NCBI GenBank assembly: GCA_030765045.1
Contig: CM060964.1
Span: 316,826,128-316,890,127, forward strand
Source of the DNA: Tenodera sinensis
Lineage: Eukaryota > Arthropoda > Insecta > Mantodea > Mantidae
Reading direction: 5' to 3'
Length of the DNA: 64,000 nt
Of the stretch, positions 34,447 through 45,480 are shown piece after piece. Made by a program: the position numbers and the translations under genes. Under the pieces are notes generated by a model. It was not told the DNA's origin. It ran no database searches and was given only the letters and a program-made list of their open reading frames with translations. The stretch's first letter is position 1, and each line of letters begins with the position of its first letter.

Positions 34447-36909
34447 GGTTGTAGTGGTTGTAGTGGTTGTAGTGGTTGTAGTGGTTGTAGTGGTTGTAGT
34501 GGTTGTAGTAGTGGTTGTGGTTGTGGTTGTAGTTGTGGTTGTGGTTGTAGTTGTAGTAGTGGTTGTAGTTGTAGTAGTGGTTGTAGTTGTAGTAGTAGTA
34601 GTAGTTGTAGTAGTAGTAGTAGTAGTAGTAGTAGTTGTAGTAGTAGTAGTAGTTGTAGTTGTAGTAGTAGTTGTAGTTGTAGTAGTAGTTGTAGTTGTAG
34701 TAGTAGTAGTTGTAGTTGTAGTAGTAGTAGTTGTAGTAGTAGTAGTAGTAGTTGTAGTTGTAGTAGTAGTAGTTGTAGTTGTAGTAGTAGTAGTTGTAGT
34801 AGTTGTAGTAGTTGTAGTAGTTGTAGTAGTTGTAGTTGTAGTTGTAGTTGTTGTAGTTGTAGTTGTAGTTGTAGTTGTTGTTGTTGTAGTTGTTGTTGTA
34901 GTTGTAGTTGTTGTAGTTGTTGTTGTAGTTGTAGTTGTTGTTGTGGCTGTAGTTGTAGTTGTAGTTGTGGCTGTAGTTGTAGTTGTAGTTGTTGCTGTAG
35001 TTGTAGTTCTAGTTGTTGCTGTAGTTGTTGTTGGAGTTGTAGCTGTAGTTGTTGTTGGAGTTGTAGCTGTAGTTGTTGGAGTTGTAGCTGTAGTTGTTGT
35101 TGGAGTTGTAGCTGTAGTTGTTGTTGGAGTTGTAGCTGTAGTTGTTGTTGTAGTTGTAGCTGTAGTCGTTGTTGTAGTTGTAGCTGTAGTCGTTGTTGTA
35201 GTCGTTGTTGTAGTAGTTGTTGTAGTCGTTGTTGTAGTAGTTGTTGTTGTTGTAGTCGTTGTTGTAGTTGTTGTTGTTGTAGTAGTCGTTGTTGTAGTTG
35301 TTGTTGTAGTTGTAGTAGTCGTTGTTGTAGTTGTTGTTGTAGTTGTTGTAGTCGTTGTTGTAGTTGTTGTTGTAGTTGTTGTAGTCGTTGTTGTAGTTGT
35401 TGTTGTAGTTGTTGTTGTAGTAGTTGTTGTTGTAGTAGTTGTTGTTGTAGTAGTTGTTGTTGTAGTAGTTGTTGTTGTTGTAGTTGTTGTTGTTGTAGTA
35501 GTTGTTGTTGTAGTTGTTGTTGTAGTAGTTGTTGTTGTAGTAGTTGTTGTTGTAGTGGTTGTTGTTGTAGTGGTTGTTGTTGTAGCGGTTGTTGTTGTAG
35601 CGGTTGTTGTTGTTGTAGTGGTTGTTGTTGTAGTGGTTGTTGTTGTAGTGGTTGTTGTTGTAGTAGTTGTAGTGGTTGTTGTTGTAGTTGTTGTTGTTGT
35701 TGTTGTTGTAGTGGTTGTTGTTGTTGTGGTTGTTGTAGTGGTTGTTGTTGTTGTGGTTGTTGTGGTTGTAGTTGTTGTGTTGGTTGTTGTGGTTGTAGTT
35801 GTTGTATTGGTTGTTGTGGTTGTAGTTGTTGTTGTAGTTGTTGTGGTTGTAGTTGTTGTTGTAGTTGTTGTGGTTGTAGTTGTAGTTGTAGTTGTTGTAG
35901 TTGTAGTAGTTGTAGTAGTTGTAGTAGTTGTAGTTGTAGTAGTTGTAGTAGTTGTAGTAGTTGTAGTTGTAGTAGTTGTAGTTGTAGTTGTTGCTGTAGT
36001 TGTTGTTGTAGTTGTAGCTGTAGTTGTAGCTGTAGTTGTTGTTGTAGTTGTAGCTGTAGTTGTAGCTGTAGTTGTTGTTGTAGTTGTAGCTGTAGTTGTT
36101 GTAGTTGTAGCTGTAGTTGTTGTTGTAGTTGTAGCTGTAGTTGTTGTTGTAGTTGTAGCTGTAGTTGTTGTTGTAGTTGTAGCTGTAGTTGTTGTTGTAG
36201 TTGTAGCTGTAGTTGTTGTTGTAGTTGTAGCTGTAGTTGTTGTTGTAGTTGTAGCTGTAGTTGTTGTTGTAGTTGTAGCTGTAGTTGTTGTTGTAGTTGT
36301 AGCTGTAGTTGTTGTTGTAGTTGTAGCTGTAGTTGTTGTAGTTGTAGCTGTAGCTGTAGTTGTTGTTGTAGCTGTTGTTGTTGTAGTAGTAGTTGTTGTT
36401 GTAGTAGTAGTTGTTGTTGTAGTAGTAGTTGTTGTTGTAGTAGTAGTTGTTGTTGTAGTAGTAGTTGTTGTTGTAGTAGTAGTTGTTGTTGTAGTAGTTG
36501 TTGTTGTAGTAGTTGTTGTTGTAGTAGTTGTTGTTGTAGTTGTTGTTGTAGTTGTTGGTGTAGTAGTTGTTGTAGTTGTTGGTGTAGCTGGTGTAGTAGT
36601 TGGTGCAGTAGTTGGTGTAGCTGGTGTAGTAGTTGGTGCAGTAGTTGTTGTAGTTGTTGTAGTTGTTGCTGTAGTTGTTGTAGTTGTTGTAGCTGTAGTT
36701 GTTGTAGCTGTGGTTGTTGTAGCTGTAGTTGTTGTTGCTGTAGTTGTAGTTGTTGTTGCTGTTGCTGTAGTTGTAGTTGTTGTTGCTGTAGTTGTTGTTG
36801 TTGTTGCTGTAGTTGTTGCTGTAGTTGTTGTTGCTGTAGTTGTTGCTGTAGTTGTTGTTGCTGTAGTTGTAGTTGTTGTAGTTGTTGTGGTTGTAGTTGT
36901 GGTTGTTGT

Positions 36910-37128
36910 GGTTGAAGTTGTGGTTGAAGTTGTGGTTGAAGTGGTTGAAGTTGTGGATGAAGTGGTTGAAGTTGTGGTTGAAGTGGTTGAAGTTGTGGTT
37001 GAAGTGGTTGAAGTTGTGGTTGAAGTGGTTGAAGTTGTGGTTGAAGTGGTTGAAGTTGTGGTTGAAGTTGTGGTTGAAGTGGTTGAAGTGGTTGAAGTGG
37101 TTGAAGTGGTTGTAGTGGTTGAAGTGGT
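36910..37128 (+). repeat. GAA cassette, type A, unit 2
   Basis: GGTTGAAGT repeats with the diagnostic GTGGATGAAG variant near 36954 and no TTTAAG stop. It separates H1 from H2. Confidence 0.9.
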
Positions 37129-40100
37129 TGTAGTGGTTGTAGTGGTTGTAGTGGTTGTAGTGGTTGTAGTTGTTGTAGTGGTTGTAGTGGTTGTAGTGGT
37201 TGTAGTGGTTGTAGTGGTTGTAGTGGTTGTAGTGGTTGTGGTTGTAGTAGTGGTTGTGGTTGTAGTTGTAGTAGTGGTTGTAGTTGTAGTAGTGGTTGTA
37301 GTTGTAGTAGTGGTTGTAGTTGTAGTAGTAGTAGTAGTTGTAGTAGTAGTAGTAGTTGTAGTAGTAGTAGTAGTTGTAGTAGTAGTAGTTGTAGTAGTAG
37401 TAGTAGTTGTAGTTGTAGTAGTAGTTGTAGTAGTAGTAGTAGTTGTTGTAGTAGTAGTAGTTGTAGTTGTAGTTGTAGTTGTAGTTGTAGTTGTAGTTGT
37501 AGTTGTAGTAGTAGTTGTAGTTGTTGTAGTAGTTGTAGTTGTTGTAGTTGTTGTAGTTGTTGTAGTAGTTGTAGTAGTTGTAGTAGTTGTAGTAGTTGTA
37601 GTAGTTGTAGTAGTTGTAGTAGTTGTAGATGTTGTTGTTGTAGTTGTAGTTGTTGTTGTAGTTGTAGTTGTTGTTGTAGTTGTTGTAGTTGTAGTTGTAG
37701 TTGTTGTAGTTGTTGTAGTTGTTGTAGTTGTAGTTGTTGTAGTTGTAGTTGTTGTAGTTGTAGTTGTAGATGTTGTTGTTGTAGTTGTTGTTGTAGTTGT
37801 AGTTGTTGCTGTAGTTGTAGTTGTAGTTGTTGCTGTAGTTGTAGTTGTAGTTGTTGCTGTAGTTGTAGCTGTAGTTGTTGCTGTAGTTGTTGCTGTAGTT
37901 GTTGCTGTAGTTGTTGCTGTAGTTGTAGCTGTAGTTGTAGCTGTAGTTGTTGGAGTTGTAGCTGTAGTTGTTGTTGGAGTTGTAGCTGTAGTTGTTGTTG
38001 GAGTTGTAGCTGTAGTTGTTGTTGGAGTTGTAGCTGTAGTTGTTGTTGTAGTTGTAGCTGTTGTTGTTGTAGTAGTAGTTGTTGTAGTCGTTGTTGTAGT
38101 AGTTGTTGTTGTTGTAGTCGTTGTTGTAGTTGTTGTTGTAGTAGTAGTCGTTGTTGTAGTTGTTGTTGTTGTATTAGTCGATGTTGTAGTTGTTGTTGTT
38201 GTAGTAGTCGTTGTTGTAGTTGTTGTTGTAGTAGTAGTCGTTGTTGTAATTGTTGTAGTTGTTGTTGTTGTAGTAGTTGTTGTTGTAGTTGTTGTTGTTG
38301 TAGTAGTTGTTGTTGAAGTAGTTGTTGTTGTAGTAGTTGTTGTTGTAGTTGTTGTTGTTGTGGTTGTTGTTGTAGTGGTTGTTGTTGTAGTGGTTGTTGT
38401 TGTAGTGGTTGTTGTTGTAGTGGTTGTTGTTGTAGTGGTTGTTGTTGTAGTGGTTGTTGTTGTAGTGGTTGTTGTTGTAGTGGTTGTTGTTGTAGTGGTT
38501 GTTGTGGTTGTTGTAGTGGTTGTTGTTGTTGTGGTTGTTGTAGTGGTTGTTGTTGTTGTGGTTGTTGTAGTGGTAGTTGTTGTATTGGTTGTTGTGGTTG
38601 TAGTTGTTGTTGTAGTTGTTGTGGTTGTAGTTGTTGATGAGGTTGTTGTTGTAGTTGTTGTAGTTGTTGTTGTAGTTGTTGTAGTTGTTGTAGTTGTAGT
38701 TGTAGTTGTTGTAGTTGTAGTTGTTGTAGTTGTAGTTGTTGTAGTTGTTGTAGTTGTAGTAGTTGTAGTTGTAGTAGTTGTAGTTGTAGTTGTTGCTGTA
38801 GTTGTAGTTGTAGTTGTTGCTGTAGTTGTAGTTGTAGCTGTAGTTGTTGTTGTAGTTGTTGTTGTAGTTGTAGCTGTAGTTGTTGTTGTAGTTGTAGCTG
38901 TAGTTGTTGTTGTAGTTGTAGCTGTAGTTGTTGTTGTAGTTGTAGCTGTAGTTGTTGTTGTAGTTGTTGTTGTAGTTGTTGTTGTAGTTGTTGTTGTAGT
39001 TGTTGTTGTAGTTGTTGTTGTAGTTGTTGTTGTAGTTGTAGCTGTAGTTGTTGTTGTAGTCGTAGCTGTAGTTGTTGTTGTAGTTGTAGCTGTAGTTGTT
39101 GTTGTAGTTGTAGCTATAGTTGTTGTTGTAGTTGTAGCTGTAGTTGTTGTTGTAGTTGTAGCTGTAGTTGTTGTTGTAGTTGTAGCTGTAGTTGTTGTTG
39201 TAGTTGTAGCTGTAGTTGTTGTTGTAGTTGTAGCTGTAGTTGTTGTAGTAGTTGTAGCTGTTGTTGTTGTAGTAGTTGTTGTTGTTGTTGTAGTAGTTGT
39301 TGTAGTAGTTGTTGTTGTTGTAGTAGTTGTTGTAGTAGTAGTAGTTGTTGTTGTTGTAGTAGTTGTTGTTGTAGTAGTTGTTGTAGTAGTTGTTGTTGTT
39401 GTAGTAGTTGTTGGTGTAGTAGTTGTTGTAGTTGTTGGTGTAGCTGGTGTAGTAGTTGGTGCAGTAGTTGGTGTAGTAGTTGTTGTAGTTGTTGTAGTTG
39501 CTGTAGTTGTTGTAGTTGTTGTAGCTGTAGTTGCTGTAGTTGTTGTAGTTGTTGTAGCTGTAGTTGTTGTAGTTGTTGTAGCTGTAGTTGTTGTAGCTGT
39601 AGTTGTTGTAGCTGTAGTTGTTGTAGCTGTAGTTGTTGTAGCTGTAGTTGTTGTAGTTGTAGCTGTTGTTGTTGTAGTTGTAGCTGTTGTTGTTGTAGTT
39701 GTAGCTGTTGTTGTTGTAGTTGTAGCTGTTGTTGTAGTTGTAGCTGTTGTTGTAGTTGCTGCAGATGTAGTTGTTGCAGTTGTTGTAGTTGCAGTTGTTG
39801 TAGTTGCAGTTGTGGTAGTTGCAGTTGTGGTAGTCGCAGTTGTGGTAGTTGCGGTTGTTGTGGTGGTAGTTGCGGTTGTTGTGGTGGTAGTTGCGGTTGT
39901 TGTGGTGGTAGTTGCGGTTGTTGTGGTGGTAGTTGCGGTTGTTGTGGTGGTAGTTGCGGTTGTTGTGGTGGTAGTTGTTGTGGTTGTTGTGGTGGTAGTT
40001 GTTGTGGTTGTTGTGGTGGTAGTTGTTGTGGTTGTTGTGGTGGTAGTTGTTGTGGTTGTTGTGGTTGTTGTTGTTGTGGTTGTTGTGGTTGTTGTGGTTG

Positions 40101-42612
40101 TTGTTGTTGTGGTTGTTGTTGTTGTGGTTGTTGTTGTTGTGGTTGTTGTTGTTGTGGTTGTTGTTGTTGTGGTTGTTGTTGTTGTGGTTGTTGTTGTTGT
40201 TGTGGTTGTTGTTGTTGTGGTTGTTGTTGTTGTGGTTGTTGTTGTAGTGGTTGTTGTTGTAGTGGTTGTTGTGGTTGTTGTGGTTGTTGTGGTTGTTGTG
40301 GTTGTGGTTGTAGTGGTTGTTGTTGTAGTGGTTGTTGTGGTTGTTGTGGTTGTAGTTGTTGTGGTTGTAGTTGTTGTGGTTGTAGTTGTGGTTGTGGTTG
40401 TTGTGGTTGTGGTTGTAGTTGTTGTAGTTGTTGTAGTTGTTGTAGTTGTTGTAGTTGTTGTTGTAGTTGTTGTAGTTGTTGTTGTTGTTGTAGTTGTTGT
40501 AGTTGTTGTAGTTGTTGTTGTAGTTGTTGTAGTTGTTGTAGTTGTTGTAGTTGTTGTAGTTGTTGTAGTTGTTGTTGTAGTTGTTGTAGTTGTTGTTGTA
40601 GATGTTGTTGTAGCTGTAGTTGTTGTTGTAGTTGTAGTAGCTGTTGTTGTTGTAGTTGTAGTAGCTGTTGTTGTTGTAGTTGTAGTAGCTGTTGTTGTTG
40701 TAGTTGTAGTAGCTGTTGTTGTTGTAGTTGTAGTAGCTGTTGTTGTTGTAGTTGTAGTAGCTGTTGTTGTTGTAGTTGTAGTAGCTGTTGTTGTTGTAGT
40801 TGTAGTAGCTGTTGTTGTTGTAGTAGTTGTTGTTGTTGTAGTAGTTGTTGTTGTAGTAGTTGTTGTTGTAGTAGTTGTTGTTGTAGTAGTAGTAGTTGTT
40901 GTAGTAGTAGTTGGTGTAGTAGTTGTTGGTGTAGTAGTTGTTGGTGTAGTAGTTGTTGGTGTAGTTATTGTTGTTGTAGTTGTTGGTGTAGTAGTTGTTG
41001 TAGTTGTTGGTGTAGTAGTTGGTGTAGTAGTTGTTGCTGTAGTTGTTGTAGTTGTTGTAGCTGTTGTTGTTGTAGTTGTAGCTGTTGTTGTTGTAGTTGT
41101 AGCTGTTGCTGTTGTAGTTGTAGCTGTTGCTGTTGTAGTTGTAGCTGTTGTTGTAGTTGTAGCTGTTGTTGTAGTTGTTGCAGTTGTAGTTGTTGCAGAT
41201 GTAGTTGTTGCAGATGTAGTAGTTGCAGTTGTTGTAGTTGCAGTTGTTGTAGTTGCAGTTGTGGTAGTTGCAGTTGTGGTAGTTGCAGTTGTGGTAGTTG
41301 CAGTTGTGGTAGTTGCAGTTGTGGTAGTTGCGGTTGTTGTGGTGGTAGTTGTTGTGGTTGTTGTGGTGGTAGTTGTTGTGGTTGTTGTGGTGGTAGTTGT
41401 GGTGGTTGTTGTGGTGGTAGTTGTGGTGGTTGTTGTGGTGGTAGTTGTGGTGGTTGTTGTGGTGGTAGTTGTTGTGGTTGTTGTTGTGGTAGTTGTTGTG
41501 GTTGTTGTTGTGGTTGTTGTTGTGGTTGTTGTTATGGTTGTTGTTGTGGTTGTGGTTGTGGTTGTTGTTGTGGTTGTGGTTGTGGTTGTTGTTGTGGTTG
41601 TTGTTGTGGTTGTTGTTGTGGTTGTTGTTGTGGTTGTTGTTGTGGTTGTTGTTGTGGTTGCTGTAGTTGTGGTTGTTGTTGTGGTTGCTGTAGTTGTGGT
41701 TGTGGTTGTGGTTGCTGTAGTTGTGGTTGTGGTTGTGGTTGCTGTAGTTGTGGTTGTGGTTGTGGTTGCTGTAGTTGTGGTTGTGGTTGTGGTTGCTGTA
41801 GATGTGGTTGTGGTTGTGGTTGCTGTAGTTGTGGTTGTGGTTGTGGTTGCTGTAGTTGTGGTTGTGGTTGTGGTTGCTGTAGTTGTGGTTGTGGTTGTGG
41901 TTGCTGTAGTTGTGGTTGTGGTTGTGGTTGCTGTAGTTGTGGTTGTGGTTGTGGTTGCTGTAGTTGTGGTTGTGTTTGTGGTTGCTGTAGTTGTGGTTGT
42001 GTTTGTGGTTGCTGTAGTTGTGGTTGTGGTTGTGGTTGCTGTAGTTGTGGTTGTGGTTGTGGTTGCTGTAGTTGTGGTTGTGGTTGTGGTTGCTGTAGTT
42101 GTGGTTGTGGTTGTGGTTGCTGTAGTTGTGGTTGTGGTTGTGGTTGCTGTAGTTGTGGTTGTGGTTGTGGTTGCTGTAGTTGTGGTTGTGGTTGTGGTTG
42201 CTGTAGTTGTGGTTGTGGTTGTGGTTGCTGTAGTTGTGGTTGTGGTTGCTGTAGTTGTGGTTGTGGTTGCTGTAGTTGTGGTAGTGGTTGCTGTAGTTGT
42301 GGTAGTGGTTGCTGTAGTTGTGGTAGTGGTTGCTGTAGTTGTAGTTGTTGTTGCTGTAGTTGTAGTTGTTGTTGCTGTAGTTGTAGTTGTTGTTGCTGTA
42401 GTTGTTGTAGTTGTTGTTGCTGTAGTTGTTGTAGTTGTTGTTGCTGTAGTTGTTGTAGTTGTTGTTGCTGTAGTTGTTGTAGTTGTTGTTGCTGTAGTTG
42501 TTGTAGTTGTTGTTGCTGTAGTTGTTGTAGTTGTTGTTGCTGTAGTTGTTGTTGCTGTAGCTGTAGTTGTTGTTGCTGTAGTTGTTGTGGTTGTAGTTGT
42601 GGTTGTTGTTGT

Positions 42613-42820
42613 GGTTGAAGTTGTGGTTGAAGTTGTGGTTGAAGTGGTTGAAGTTGTGGTTGAAGTGGTTGAAGTTGTGGTTGAAGTGGTTGAAGTTGTG
42701 GTTGAAGTGGTTGAAGTTGTGGTTGAAGTTGTGGTTGAAGTGGTTGAAGTTGTGGTTGAAGTGGTTGAAGTTGTGGTTGAAGTGGTTGAAGTGGTTTAAG
42801 TGGTTGTAGTGGTTGAAGTG
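42613..42820 (+). repeat. GAA cassette, type B, unit 2
   Basis: GGTTGAAGT repeats with a single GTTTAAGTG near 42795, shorter than the other type B cassettes. Confidence 0.9.
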
Positions 42821-45285
42821 GTTGTAGTGGTTGTAGTGGTTGTAGTGGTTGTAGTGGTTGTAGTGGTTGTAGTGGTTGTAGTAGTGGTTGTGGTTGTGGT
42901 TGTGGTTGTGGTTGTAGTTGTAGTAGTGGTTGTAGTTGTAGTAGTAGTAGTAGTTGTAGTAGTAGTAGCAGTAGTAGTAGTTGTAGTAGTAGTAGTAGTT
43001 GTAGTTGTAGTAGTAGTTGTAGTTGTAGTAGTAGTTGTAGTAGTAGTTGTAGTTGTAGTAGTAGTAGTTGTAGTAGTAGTAGTAGTAGTTGTAGTTGTAG
43101 TAGTAGTAGTTGTAGTAGTTGTAGTAGTTGTAGTAGTTGTAGTAGTTGTAGTAGTTGTAGTTGTTGTTGTTGTTGTAGTTGTAGTTGTAGTTGTAGTTGT
43201 TGTTGTTGTAGTTGTAGTTGTAGTAGTTGTTGTTGTTGTAGTTGTAGTTGTTGTAGTTGTAGTTGTTGTAGTTGTTGTAGTTGTAGTTGTTGTTGTGGCT
43301 GTAGTTGTAGTTGTAGTTGTGGCTGTAGTTGTAGTTGTAGTTGTTGCTGTAGTTGTAGTTCTAGTTGTTGCTGTAGTTGTTGTTGGAGTTGTAGCTGTAG
43401 TTGTTGTTGGAGTTGTAGCTGTAGTTGTTGGAGTTGTAGCTGTAGTTGTTGTTGGAGTTGTAGCTGTAGTTGTTGTTGGAGTTGTAGCTGTAGTCGTTGT
43501 TGTAGTTGTAGCTGTAGTCGTTGTTGTAGTTGTAGCTGTAGTCGTTGTTGTAGTAGTTGTTGTAGTCGTTGTTGTAGTAGTTGTTGTAGTCGTTGTTGTA
43601 GTAGTTTTTGTTGTTGTAGTCGTTGTTGTAGTTGTTGTTGTTGTAGTAGTCGTTGTTGTAGTTGTTGTTGTAGTTGTAGTAGTCGTTGTTGTAGTTGTTG
43701 TTGTAGTTGTTGTAGTCGTTGTTGTAGTTGTTGTTGTAGTTGTTGTAGTCGTTGTTGTAGTCGTTGTTGTAGTTGTTGTAGTCGTTGTTGTAGTCGTTGT
43801 TGTAGTTGTTGTTGTAGTAGTTGTTGTTGTAGTAGTTGTTGTTGTAGTAGTTGTTGTTGTTGTAGTAGTTGTTGTTGTAGTAGTTGTTGTTGTTGTAGTT
43901 GTTGTTGTTGTTGTAGTAGTTGTTGTTGTAGTTGTTGTTGTTGTTGTAGTAGTTGTTGTTGTAGTTGTTGTTGTTGTAGTGGTTGTTGTTGTAGTAGTTG
44001 TTGTTGTAGTAGTTGTTGTTGTAGTAGTTGTTGTTGTAGTAGTTGTTGTAGTGGTTGTTGTTGTAGTGGTTGTTGTTGTAGTGGTTGTTGTTGTAGTGGT
44101 TGTTGTTGTAGTGGTTGTTGTAGTAGTTGTAGTGGTTGTTGTTGTAGTGGTTGTTGTTGTTGTTGTTGTAGTGGTTGTTGTTGTGGTTGTTGTAGTGGTT
44201 GTTGTTGTTGTGGTTGTTGTGGTTGTTGTTGTTGTGGTTGTTGTGGTTGTAGTTGTTGTGTTGGTTGTTGTGGTTGTAGTTGTTGTATTGGTTGTTGTGG
44301 TTGTAGTTGTTGTATTGGTTGTTGTGGTTGTAGTTGTTGTTGTAGTTGTTGTGGTTGTAGTTGTTGTAGTTGTTGTGGTTGTAGTTGTTGTAGTTGTTGT
44401 AGTTGTAGTAGTTGTAGTAGTTGTAGTAGTTGTAGTTGTAGTAGTTGTAGTAGTTGTAGTTGTAGTAGTTGTAGTTGTAGTTGTTGCTGTAGTTGTAGTT
44501 GTAGTTGTAGCTGTAGTTGTAGCTGTAGTTGTTGTTGTAGTTGTAGCTGTAGTTGTAGCTGTAGTTGTTGTTGTAGTTGTAGCTGTAGTTGTTGTTGTAG
44601 TTGTAGCTGTAGTTGTTGTTGTAGTTGTAGCTGTAGTTGTTGTTGTAGTTGTAGCTGTAGTTGTTGTTGTAGTTGTAGCTGTAGTTGTTGTTGTAGTTGT
44701 AGCTGTAGTTGTTGTTGTAGTCGTAGCTGTAGTTGTTGTAGTTGTAGCTGTAGTTGTTGTAGTTGTAGCTGTAGCTGTAGTTGTAGCTGTAGCTGTTGTT
44801 GTTGTAGTAGTAGTTGTTGTTGTAGTAGTAGTTGTTGTTGTAGTAGTAGTTGTTGTTGTAGTAGTAGTTGTTGTTGTAGTTGTTGTTGTAGTAGTAGTTG
44901 TTGTAGTTGTTGGTGTAGTAGTTGTTGTAGTTGTTGGTGTAGCTGGTGTAGTAGTTGGTGCAGTAGTTGGTGTAGCTGGTGTAGTAGTTGGTGCAGTAGT
45001 TGGTGTAGTAGTTGTTGTAGTTGTTGTAGTTGTTGCTGTAGTTGTTGTAGTTGTTGTAGCTGTAGTTGTTGTAGCTGTGGTTGTTGTAGCTGTAGTTGTT
45101 GTTGCTGTAGTTGTAGTTGTTGTTGCTGTTGCTGTAGTTGTAGTTGTTGTTGCTGTAGTTGTTGTTGTTGTTGCTGTAGTTGTTGCTGTAGTTGTTGTTG
45201 CTGTAGTTGTTGCTGTAGTTGTTGTTGCTGTAGTTGTAGTTGTTGTAGTTGTTGTGGTTGTTGTGGTTGTAGTTGTGGTTGTTGT

Positions 45286-45480
45286 GGTTGAAGTTGTGGT
45301 TGAAGTTGTGGTTGAAGTGGTTGAAGTTGTGGATGAAGTGGTTGAAGTTGTGGTTGAAGTGGTTGAAGTTGTGGTTGAAGTGGTTGAAGTTGTGGTTGAA
45401 GTGGTTGAAGTTGTGGTTGAAGTTGTGGTTGAAGTGGTTGAAGTGGTTGAAGTGGTTGAAGTGGTTGTAGTGGTTGAAGT
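45286..45480 (+). repeat. GAA cassette, type A, unit 3
   Basis: It carries GTGGATGAAG near 45330 and is slightly shorter than the unit 2 cassette. It is the same length as those of units 4 and 5. Confidence 0.9.

Larger units (their letters stand above)
34447..42820 (+). repeat. Array unit 2 (8.4 kb, H1 + longest H2)
   Basis: H1 (34447-37128) carries GTAGTTCTAG near 35003 and GTTGTGTTGG near 35776, and ends in cassette A. H2 (37129-42820, 5.7 kb) carries GTATTAGTCGATG at 38171 and keeps both the GTAGTAGCTG block (40620-40815) and the GGTTGTGGTTGTGGTTGCTG block (41690-42240). These two blocks are lost from units 3-5. Confidence 0.85.
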